Positions 55,947 to 64,000 of a stretch of 64,000 nt of DNA are shown piece after piece (the first letter of the stretch is position 1; each line of letters starts with the position of its first letter). The stretch comes from Areca catechu (lineage: Eukaryota; Streptophyta; Magnoliopsida; Arecales; Arecaceae): assembly GCA_021397845.1 (NCBI GenBank), contig CM038052.1, forward strand, positions 48,382,949 to 48,446,948, given 5' to 3'. The notes under the pieces are model-generated. The model was not told the origin of the DNA. It was given only the letters and a program-made list of their open reading frames with translations, and did no database searches. The position numbers and the translations under genes are program-made.

Positions 55947-58101
55947 GTCTATCTTGGCCGAAGTCGAGCACCTCTCTGCCGCTCCGCCAAGTGTCCGCCC
56001 AGGAGGGGTCCACCTCGGTCGAAGCTGACGGCCCCTCGCTCCCTCGCCAGGTGGCGCCCAGGGACGGGTCCACTTCTGCCAAGGTCGAGCCGGGCCCTCT
56101 TGCTCCTTCGCCAGTTGGCGCCCGGAGACGGGTCTACCTCGGTCGAAGTCAAGCACCTCTGCCGCTCCGCCAGGTGTCCGCCCAGGAGGGGTCCACCTCG
56201 GCCAGTGCTGGCGGCCCCTCGCTCCCTTGCCAGGTGGTGCCCGGAGACGAGCCCACCTCTGTCGAGGCCGAGCCAGGCCTCCCTGCTCCTTCGCCAGTTG
56301 GCACCCGGAGACGAGTCCACCTCGGCCAAAGTCGAGCACCTTTTTGCCGCTCCACCAGGTGTCCGCCCAGGAGGGGTCCACCTCGGCCGAAGCTGGCGGC
56401 CCCTCGTTCCCTCCGCAGGTGGCGCCCAGGGATGGGTCCACTTCTACTGAGGTCGAGCCAGGCCCTCCTGCTCCTTCGCCAGTTGGCACCCGGAGACGGG
56501 TCCACCTCGGCCAAAGTCGAACACTTCTCTGCCACTCCGCCAGGTGTCTGCCCAGGAGGGGTCCACCTCGGCCGGAGCTGGCGGCCCCTCACTCCCTCGC
56601 CAAGTGGTGCCCAGGGATGGGTCCACTTCTGCCGAGGTCGAGCTGGGCCCTCCTGCTCCTTCGCCAGTTGGCGCCCGGAGACGGGTCCACCTCGACCGAA
56701 GTCGAGCACTTCTCTACCGCTCCACCAGGTGTCCGCCCAGGAGGGGTCCACCTCGGTCGGAGCTGGCGGCCCCTCGCTCCCTCGCCAGGTGGCGCCCAGG
56801 GACGGGTCCACTTCTACCGAGGTCGAGCCGGGTCCTCCTGCTCCTTCACCAATTGGCACCTAGAGACTGGTCCACCTCGGTCGAAGTCAAGCACCTCTCT
56901 GCCGCTCCGCCAGGTGTCCGCCGAGGAGGGGTCCACCTCGGTCGGAGCTGGCGGACCCTCGCTCTCTCGCCGAGTGGTGCCCGGAGATGGGTCCACCTCG
57001 GCCGAGGTCGAGCCGGGCCCTCCTGCTCCTTCGCCAGTTGGCGCCCGGTGATGGGTCCACCTCGACCGAAGTCGAGCACCTCTCTGCCGCTCCGCCAGGT
57101 ATCCGCCCAGGAGGGATCCACCTCGGCCGAAGCTGGCCGCCCCTCGCTCCCTCGCCAGGTGGCACCCGGAGACGGGTCCTCCTCGGCCGAGGTTGGGTCG
57201 GGCCCTCCTGCTCCTTCGCCAGTTGACGCCCAGAAACGGGTCCACCTCGGCCGAAGCCGAGCACCTATCTGCCGCTCCGCTAGGTGTCCGCCCAGGAGGA
57301 GCCCACCTCAGCTGGCGCCGGCCCTACGTAGTGAGGCCTCCGAGAAGGGGGGGTACGAGTTTCAAAATCGCCACTCAGGCATCGCGCGTCGCGCCTCGCG
57401 AGGAGCGCCGGTACGGTCCATCGTGACGCGTGAAACCTCGTTTACATCGGCCCGATGGGCCCTGCAACCGAGAAGCGGAGTCCTGGCGGGCAGGAGCCAG
57501 CAACAGGCATCGTCAATGCCTGAGAAGGAGAGTGCCCGCGCTCGGCCCAAGGCCTTGCTAGTATCTTCCCTCTCCCCTTCTCTTTCGCCAGGCTCGGCAA
57601 GCGAGACGATGGGGCCCACCGGGTTCCCGGACCCGAAGGGGAAAGGAAAAGGGGGGATGGAGAAAAAAGTGAAAGCTGAGAGGGAGCCTCCCGGGGGGGA
57701 GCCAGAGGCAATGTAATGGCATAAAAGGATGAGAAGAGCGGATAGCAAGGTAGGTGGAAAAAAGGCGGAGAAAAAGAAGGCATCGAGAGAAGGATCCAGG
57801 GATCCGAGAGGGGTCCTTCGGCGTGAGCTCGGTGAAGGAGCTGGGCCCAATTTCCACTCTTTTTAAGACCTCTTTTGTTAATATCTTCTCTAAGTCTAGG
57901 GCTCCTTCGGGAACCCACCTTAGGAAGTCTGTTACATCTCGCTGTTCTCTAACTTGACCGTCGGAGTTCCCTCACCGGGATCCCCGACCAGGGTTTCTGA
58001 CCTTGTTTTGCAGGACCAGAAGCTCGAAGATCTCGAGGTGAGACGGTCTGAGACCGGTACCAGCTTTGGAGCTATAGGCCACCACGGTGAGATCAGCAAC
58101 A
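55947..58101 (+). repeat. 3' LTR of TE10 (5' end missing)
   Basis: It contains about seven and a half 185-bp units (55950-57320) and the same right half as the 5' LTR, ending ATCAGCAACA at 58101. The start TGATATGGC and the polypurine tract are absent. It carries more repeat units than the 5' LTR. Confidence 0.88.
55950..57320. repeat. 185-bp tandem repeat in the TE10 3' LTR
   Basis: Unit starts (TCCGCCCAGGAGG) lie near 55995, 56178, 56365, 56550, 56735, 56920, 57105 and 57288. ORFs up to 390 codons across it are artefacts of the GC-rich repeat. Confidence 0.9.
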
Positions 58102-59981
58102 CTAATCATCCCTACATTCATTAATTCAAGTCAAGCACCTAAATTAAATTCTTATCAATGAACCAATTGGTATTAAGCAATCCTCATGAATTCAATGATA
58201 GCATTACATACTAGGGTGAAGCTAAGAATGAACTACAATTTAACAAGCATGAATTATTTAATATATTCTATGTTTCCTTTTAGACAAAGATGAAAACTGG
58301 GATTATAATCATTTTGCCTAAGTACTACTTTAACCAAGTTACATAACAATTATGGATTAAGAACTTAGTTTAGTAATCAATCATGTAGACAATCAATTAA
58401 TAGGCCTCTTAATCAATTAATCTATATAATAAATCAATAATAAAAATAAGGAAACATAGATACTCAGCAAAAGAATAGTATCAAATTAACAAATCCAACC
58501 TCACAATTATGCTAATATAGCTAGCTGTCCCTTGAATCGAAACAAAGAAATTACTCAATCATGGGAAAGGAAAATAATGTGAGTTTAATCTGATTTTCTT
58601 CCCTGTTCATAACAGAAAACTCGTCCTATTATTTTTCCAGCAGAAATAGGACTGCAGAAATCTCTTTCAGTAGAAAATAGAGTTCTTCTTCCTTTCAACA
58701 AAAAATAGATGCTCTGTTGCAGCAGAAAATAGAGCTCGTTTGCACTTCTTCCAGCAGAAAACTACACTCGTTCTCTTCTCTGTTGTAGCAGCAATCTCTT
58801 CCAAAAAAAAAAAAAGAACTCTTCCTCTACGTTCTCCCCTATTGCCAAGAACTTATGCAGCCGAAGCCAAGAAAACTCCCTTCTTTCTATAGCACTCGTT
58901 CCCCTCACAAAAAATAGAAAAACCCCATTTCGCTGCTATCAATCATCTTAAAACTTCGTGGTCTCCCAAAACCAAACAACTCCTCTGTTCCATGACTGCC
59001 TCGACAACACATTCCGTGTTTGCTCCGTGTTCGTTGGTCTTCCAATAAACAGAGACTCTATTCCAACGATCCCATATCAGTTCCCCATCTCCAACTACCG
59101 GTAAATCTAGCAAAAATATGATTACCCTTCGAGCTCCAATCATCTCCATGTCATTCCAATCTCCTTCCACTCCAAATCTAGTGTTATTTGGCTTATGGTC
59201 CACATGAAATTCATGGACCAATGGTTAATGGCTGATGGACCACTCCATCTTTTTGCTAGACCATAAAGCTTCTTCCGATGAACTATGATGCCCAACTGCC
59301 TCTCGTGATTACTTGGAAAGGCTCCATGTGCTGAGTTCAATGCTTGAAATCCCACTAAGAAGAATAAACAAATCCATCTTTGCATTTCACTCCATTTCTT
59401 AGTGTTTTGGAAAGCTTCAGTTGGGTTCCTCAATGAATTATTTAATTTGGCCTACTTGTTTGAGTGGTCTTCTCGTGAACCGTTGAAGCCCAGCACATTA
59501 CAAAAAGAACTTATTTCCAACAACACCAAATTTTTGATATGGTTACCACATTTTTAGGTCTTGGGCTCTTCATGAGACTTATAGCTCATCGAATGCACTT
59601 GAGTTTAGGCCTTTGGATCACATTATTTGGCCCTTGGAAGTTCAAAATATTCCCTTCCAAACCTTCAGCCTTTGGATAACTGTTCCAATTTTGGATCTAA
59701 CTTTGAAGCAGCATTTGGATATCCAAACGAACTTAGATTTTAATGCACCATAGCTCTCTAGAAAGCTTAAGATGTCCCCTACAACTTCATTGAATACCAT
59801 TTCTTCTAATTCAGGTGCTAAGATTATCAAAAACCTGCAAGAGGCTATAGGGTTGAAATCACATAATGCTAGAATTAAGCCTCATACATAAATATATGCA
59901 TTAATCATTAGAATAAGGAAATAAACATGTCAAATAAACTAAATATGGGGAGAAATAAAATGTGCAATTATGCTTCAATCA

Positions 59982-59996
59982 AATTCCCCCACACTT
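59982..59996 (-). other. Polypurine tract of TE9
   Basis: The minus strand reads AAGTGTGGGGGAATT directly before TGATTGAAGC. The sequence before it (GAGGACGTGCAAAAGTT) is also usual in Athila-like elements. Confidence 0.7.
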
Positions 59997-61554
59997 AACT
60001 TTTGCACGTCCTCGGGCAACTAGACCAGATAATTAACTAAACACCATCCACAAATCACTAATTCCCCCAACGACATTATATAGATATTATATACCATAAT
60101 TCTTAAACAAAATCAAAAATTCAAATATCATAACACAATATGAATTAAATACACTTAACAAATTTAAACTAAAAGAAACAAGAAACCTTCATTTAAAAAG
60201 CAATTAATAAGTCTGGTAAACACTCATAGGTCACTCTCAATTCACTCAAATGTTTAAAGGATAGAAAGAATTTCACTCATAATTCAATTCAAACTAAATC
60301 ACTACCATAAGCTTGCTTGCTCATCCAATCTCCATCACTTGTATCACTTGTCGCACATAGATCCAATGGTCTTTAATCATGGTTGTAATGGGACTTAGGT
60401 TCAGGGTAGGATTCAAAAGTGATACTGAGGTTCAAACCCAAGAAACTAATAGAGCATTAAGACATAAATTGGATAAATTAAGACATTAAAGGCTCCAACA
60501 TTCAAACCTTCTAGTTTCTTTTTCTCATTTGTTGCATGGACTGAAAATGTTTTATAATGAGAAAGCTTATGTCTATATAACACTATGCACAATTGATAAA
60601 AAATGTGGATTTTCTTGAACTGAACTTGCTACTAGTGATGCTAGCGATACATGTCCCCGCATACATTTCTGATCTTCCCCACTATCTCACCAACCATAGC
60701 TTTCTATTTTTCTTTTTCTTTTTTTTTCTTTTTTTCTTTTCCCTTTTTTTTCTTTTTTTTTTTTTCTTTAATAGGGAAACATTGAACATAGCAAGACATC
60801 TTACTCCCATTACATTCCATTTTTCAAAATAGAGGTATAGCAATCAACAATAGCTCCCCCACACCTATTCAATATATATTCTTGTCTCAAAACCCATCAA
60901 ACAAATCTCAATGCTCTACTAGCCCTTGAGGTAGGTAAAATATAAGGATAATAAATTGGCTCAAGGCTCACAAATAAGGGCTTCAATCAACAAAAGAGTT
61001 TAAAAGCTCAAAGTGAGTTCACTAAAGTTAATTGATTCAAGGTTGGCCATTTAAGCTAAGTGGTGTAAAATCCTATATACCATTATCATTTCTATGAGTG
61101 CATGTGAATTTAGTAACCTTGAATAGCATTTACAAGCAAATTCTAGAGTAACCTAGTATGAATAAACACACTCACAATGGAAACATGTATATATAAAGAG
61201 GTTCAAATGCTCACCCAAACATGTTTTGGGTCTACCAAAACAAGTTAATACATTCCAAAATCAAGCTCAAGTCAACTTTTAGCCTAAATATGCAAGTTAT
61301 TCATTCAATCATGTCATGACACTGTTATCTCAATTTAGTCTAAGTTTATAGCATATGAATCTGTAGAAATCATTGGAAAAACATCTTAAAAACACTCAAA
61401 TACTTTTTTAATTTTTATTTTATTTTATTTTATTTTCTCTCAATGCAAAGCCCTAAATGCAAAGAAAATGTAAAATAAATAAATAAACTCAATGCCTACA
61501 AATATAAATAGAGAAGGGATAAAGAATGCAAATATGATCATGGCCAATTGGCCA
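59997..61554 (-). other. 3' non-coding part of TE9
   Basis: This 1.56-kb AT-rich stretch has no credible ORF. It contains a long T/C-rich run at 60706-60772 on the plus strand and TTTTA repeats near 61416-61435. No envelope-like gene is visible. Confidence 0.6.
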
Positions 61555-62058
61555 CCCTTGGGTTGCCTCCCAAGCAGTGCATTTGTTTAACATCGTTAGC
61601 CCGATGTTGTAGTTCTCCTCAGTCTGAATAAATTGGATCCTTCAGTTGCACTTCATTTATCGTATGCTCCTCAAAACCTTCATAAAATAGTTTGAGTCTA
61701 TGTCCATTCACCTTGAACTCTTTGTTAGTCCTGAAGCTCTACACTTTAACTGCACCACAAGGAAACACATTAGTAACTTTAAAGGGGCCAATCCAATGAG
61801 AACGCAATTTACCAGGCATTAATTTAAGTTGCGAATTATGAAGCAAAACTTTCTAACTAACCATAAATTACTTCCTAACAATCATTTTATCATGAAATGC
61901 CTTTACTTATCATTGTAAATTCTTGAATTCTCATATGCCTCAAGACATCACTCCTCCAATTCTTGCAATTGCAACCTTCTTTTCCCACCAGCTTCATTTA
62001 TATCCATGTTGCAACTCTTCACCACCCAACAAGCTTTGTGTTCCAGCTCGAAAGGAAG
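61555..62058 (-). pseudogene. TE9 integrase C-terminus, degenerate
   Basis: From 62056 the minus strand reads PFELEHKACWVVKSCNMDIN, then RRLQLQELEE, a stop, then EAYENSRIYNDK. After two shifts come SQLKLMPGKLRSHWIGPFKV, TNVFPCGAVKV and KEFKVNGHRLKLFYEGFEEH. This is the usual tail of Athila-type integrases (LEHKAYWA, LQLQELEE, AYENARIYK). It is followed by GGGAGGCAACCCAAGG near 61560-61575. Several stops mark it as non-functional. TE12 cuts it at 62058. Confidence 0.82.
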
Positions 62059-62818
62059 TGATGCGGCATGAAAATGCTTTCTATTGAGGATGAGTTAAAA
62101 GTTGAGCAATGAAAACCTAAACACATGAACTAGCTTTCAATCTAAGAGACTCAAGCAAGACCTAGAGAAAGATTTGGTAATTCTTAAACATATGCCACAA
62201 TAATAGTCAGATTGTCCTAAAAGAAGATTAAATCTAAGGCTAAAGGATTAAGAACCTAGAGGTTAACCTTCAATAGATCAAAAATGAAGAGATGAGGAAG
62301 ATTTGTTACCAATGATGAGCTCTCTTTTTGAAGTGATAGACCCATAGTAACATTCAAATAAACCAATCCTGGATGAGAAGATGATCATTCCGAGGAATTA
62401 CGCCCCATCCATTTGTGCTCCTTTGGCAACACGACGAGCTCTTGAACTCCAGATTAAAGAGAACCCTGCAAGGAAAGGATTAGAAATGGAATATTTGAAA
62501 AGATCAAAACACAAAGGAAAAGAGGAGATCATAAGAATTGTTCTTCTTATGGAGGCTCGAGAAACTCTTGTTGGGGAAGATGGGATCCATGGAAGGATGT
62601 CTCCTTGATGTCTTCTTCTTGGAAATGGAATTGACACTTGAAACTAGATGGAAGTTGTACGCCCAAAGAAGAAATGCTTCTCAAACTTCAAACTAGAACT
62701 TTATCTAAAGCTATAAGAGAACATCACAAACACTCAAATAATGGTAAGACAAAGACCTTCTTCTTCATTTCATTTTATTCCCAAAAAAAATCAACTCCAT
62801 CCAATGGGGCGTTGGATC

Positions 62819-62830
62819 TCCTTTTATAAG
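62819..62830 (-). promoter_or_regulatory. TATA-like box in the TE12 LTR
   Basis: The minus strand reads GCTTATAAAAGG in the middle of the LTR. Confidence 0.5.
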
Positions 62831-62864
62831 CTACCAAGCCCTTTGTTTAAAATTTAAAAAAGAG

Positions 62865-62944
62865 GAGAGATACATGGGATGGTTGAGAGATACATGGGAT
62901 AGTTGAGAGATACATGGGATAGTTGAGAGATACATGGGATGGTT
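62865..62944. repeat. Four copies of a 20-bp unit
   Basis: GAGAGATACATGGGATAGTT is repeated four times head to tail, with only the base before GTT varying (GGTT or AGTT). Confidence 0.92.
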
Positions 62945-63305
62945 GGAGAGTTATGGGGGGAAGTGGTTACATGAGGTGGAGGTTTAGTTTGGCCGCCCAA
63001 ATTTGAATTTGACTCCTTCTTGGTCGCCCACTTCAATGGATGAGGTGGCACATGTGGTGGCAATCCCATTAGGTGGTGTTGCTTGATGATATGGATGATG
63101 ATGTGGCACCCTCTAAGCTTGGTGAAGTGGCATGATGATGTAGTAATCCCAAGAGAAGTTGAGAGGTAGTTGCTTGGTAGTCTTTTGATGATAGTTGATT
63201 GTTACTTGCTCTGGTAGTTGACTAGTAGTTGTCCTGGTAGTTGTCTTGCTTGTATTATTCTAACAAGATAAAATTGTTCTGCAAGTCGGGGTTGGATGTG
63301 CTGCA

Positions 63306-64000
63306 TCAGGAGTCGATCCATAGTGAGTGAAGACCGTTGTCGGTGTCCGCACCAAATCTCCCGAGGTGACGAGAATTCGACCCTGTCGAATATGGTCCAA
63401 TCTGGCTTTGATATTGTTCAAATAAATCCGGGTCCATTTGTTGCAGGTCCTCTCCAGTGATCCAAGAGTTGTCAGATTCAGGTCGCCCTTGCCAACGGAC
63501 CAAATAACGATAGTAGTCCTTGTTCCTGGTGGTGACAATCTTATCATCCAGAATCTGTTCAATTTTCTCTCATTTTTTTGGAAAGGTGGTTTGTGGACAC
63601 TCTGGGACAAGTTCGCTCTCAAAAATAGGGTCAGGCCCAAAAGGCTCACTAGGTATCATCATTGGTTCCTTATACTCTATTAAGTCTAAAACATTGAAGG
63701 TTGGACTGATACCTAGGTCAGAAGGTAAATCCAGTACATAAGCATTAGAGCTAATCTTCTTTATGACCTTGAATGGACCTGCGCCACGGGCATGTAATTT
63801 CTTAAAAGTCCCTGATGGAAATATTTCAGGTTTAAGTTTAATCATTACATGATCCCCCTCATAGAATTCCTTGACTCTCTTTCGTGAATTAGCCTTATGT
63901 TTATAGGATTTATTGCTCAAGTGAATTTTCTTGTTTATTTCATGATGTAAATCCTTAATATGTTGTGCATAGGATTCAGCAGACTCAGAAACTCGTGCAT
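63306..64000 (-). pseudogene. TE12 integrase C-terminus with chromodomain
   Basis: From the window edge the minus frame reads RVSESAESYAQHIKDLHHEI, then KSYKHKANSRKRVKEFYEGD, VMIKLKPEIFPSGTFKKLHA, AGPFKVIKKISSNAYVLDLP and LGISPTFNVLDLIEYKEP. A one-base change in the run of seven T at 63577-63583 shifts the frame. The chromodomain continues as IEQILDD, DYYRYLVRWQGRPESDNSWI and DPDLFEQYQ. The frame then crosses the purine stretch and enters the 3' LTR, coding GRFGADTDNGL, and stops at 63306. It is almost intact apart from this shift. Confidence 0.88.

Larger units (their letters stand above)
45768..58101 (+). mobile_element. TE10: Tat-type Ty3/gypsy element inside the TE9 LTR
   Basis: This 12.3-kb element is flanked by CTAAT (45763-45767 and 58102-58106). 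It has a 5' LTR of 1877 bp, a primer site, gag, protease, RT, RNase H and integrase in the usual gypsy order, a tandem repeat, an antisense-gene fragment and a 3' LTR. The 3' LTR start, polypurine tract and most of the antisense gene are missing and TE11 stands in their place. Every domain frame is broken, many by single bases. Confidence 0.92.
45427..59981 (-). repeat. 3' LTR of TE9, interrupted by TE10
   Basis: Excluding TE10 and one target copy it is about 2.2 kb. It starts TGATTG and ends CAATCA in element orientation, a perfect 6-bp inverted end. It follows AAGTGTGGGGGAATT at 59996-59982. ORFs within it (58943-59433, 59642-59830) have no recognisable product. Confidence 0.72.
62059..63354 (-). 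repeat. 3' LTR of TE12
   Basis: It is 1296 bp. A TATA-like GCTTATAAAAGG lies at 62819-62830 on the minus strand. A small tandem repeat lies at 62865-62944. Confidence 0.82.
7371..64000 (-). mobile_element. TE3: Tat-type Ty3/gypsy element, heavily interrupted (runs off the right edge)
   Basis: The pieces of TE3, in plus coordinates, are: 3' LTR 7371-10242, polypurine tract 10243-10260, antisense-gene leader, antisense pseudogene about 34790-36890, 88-bp tandem array 37215-38235, integrase remnant 38240-39295 and gag remnant 44823-45426. The order mirrors TE10 on the other strand. The protease, RT and RNase H region is missing: gag joins integrase directly at the site where TE8 later inserted. 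TE9 interrupts gag at 45426, so the gag start and 5' LTR should lie right of the window. Five insertions sit in it directly or through others (TE4, TE5, TE8, TE9 and their contents). Confidence 0.8.
45427..64000 (-). mobile_element. TE9: Athila-like Ty3/gypsy element (runs off the right edge)
   Basis: Present are the 3' LTR (45427-45767 plus 58107-59981), a polypurine tract (59982-59996), a 3' non-coding part to 61554 and the integrase end (61600-62058), where TE12 interrupts it. The rest would be beyond 64000. The integrase tail and the GGGAGGCAACCCAA motif after it are typical of Athila-type elements. It is inserted in TE3 gag; the 5 bp before it are CATGA, but the other end is outside the window. 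Confidence 0.75.
62059..64000 (-). mobile_element. TE12: chromovirus (runs off the right edge)
   Basis: The 3' LTR (62059-63354) and the integrase end are in the window; the rest is beyond it. In element orientation the LTR starts TGGTGCGGACACC and ends GCCGCATCA, like TE8, TE2 and TE4. The 5 bp before it are GGAAG; the other copy is outside. It interrupts TE9 integrase. Confidence 0.85.

Noticed and set aside
55991..57716. ORFs up to 390 codons in the second 185-bp array
   Set aside because: Same cause as in the 5' LTR. The ORFs end and start without respect to any conserved domain.
58943..59433. Two minus ORFs of 92 and 97 codons
   Set aside because: They are in the TE9 LTR, overlap in different frames and resemble nothing I recognise.

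Overview
The window is a nested stack of plant LTR retrotransposons. I see no host gene, no rRNA or tRNA gene and no bacterial feature. The lineages (Tat-type and Athila-like Ty3/gypsy, chromoviruses with an integrase chromodomain, SIRE-type Ty1/copia with a third ORF, and a second long-LTR Ty1/copia family), the tRNA-iMet type primer sites and the many solo LTRs point to repeat-rich, probably heterochromatic DNA of a flowering plant. The species cannot be told from this sequence. The elements are numbered TE1 to TE12 here.

Layout. TE1 (1-6005, + strand) is the 3' end of a Tat element: an intron-containing antisense gene (1-1620), a polypurine tract and a 3' LTR (2121-6005) carrying a 115-bp tandem array. 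The array is split by the chromovirus solo LTR TE2 (2401-3814). A 1.37-kb AT-rich spacer follows (6006-7370). TE3 (- strand) is a second Tat element running from 7371 past the right edge and hosting almost everything else. Its 3' LTR (7371-10242) holds solo LTR TE4 (7932-9558). Its antisense-gene leader holds the SIRE-type element TE5 (10421-34141), which itself contains the complete copia element TE6 (10534-20787) in its 3' LTR and solo LTR TE7 (30135-32504) in its gag. Next come TE3's antisense pseudogene (about 34790-36890), an 88-bp tandem array (37215-38235), an integrase remnant (38240-39295) and, after the inserted chromovirus TE8 (39296-44817), a gag remnant (44823-45426).

TE9 (Athila-like, - strand) is inserted in TE3 gag and runs from 45427 past the right edge. 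Its 3' LTR is interrupted by the 12.3-kb Tat element TE10 (45768-58101, + strand), which has decayed but recognisable gag, protease, RT, RNase H and integrase. TE10's 3' portion contains an LTR fragment, TE11 (about 54600-55946). TE9's integrase end (about 61600-62058) is interrupted by chromovirus TE12 (62059 to the edge).

The boundaries are well supported. Six insertions show 5-bp target-site duplications read directly: TE2 CTCTC, TE4 AGCAC, TE6 GCGGG, TE7 GTATG, TE8 TCATC and TE10 CTAAT. TE5 shows none. Primer binding sites and polypurine tracts sit where expected for TE5, TE6, TE8 and TE10 and at several 3' LTRs. All the pol genes are broken. Many of the stops in TE5, TE6 and TE10 fall where a Gln codon is expected, which fits decay by C-to-T change. 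The likeliest material for a second look is the spliced antisense gene of the Tat elements, the palindrome clusters of TE5, the G-box array of TE1, and the overlap of the chromovirus pol with its own 3' LTR.
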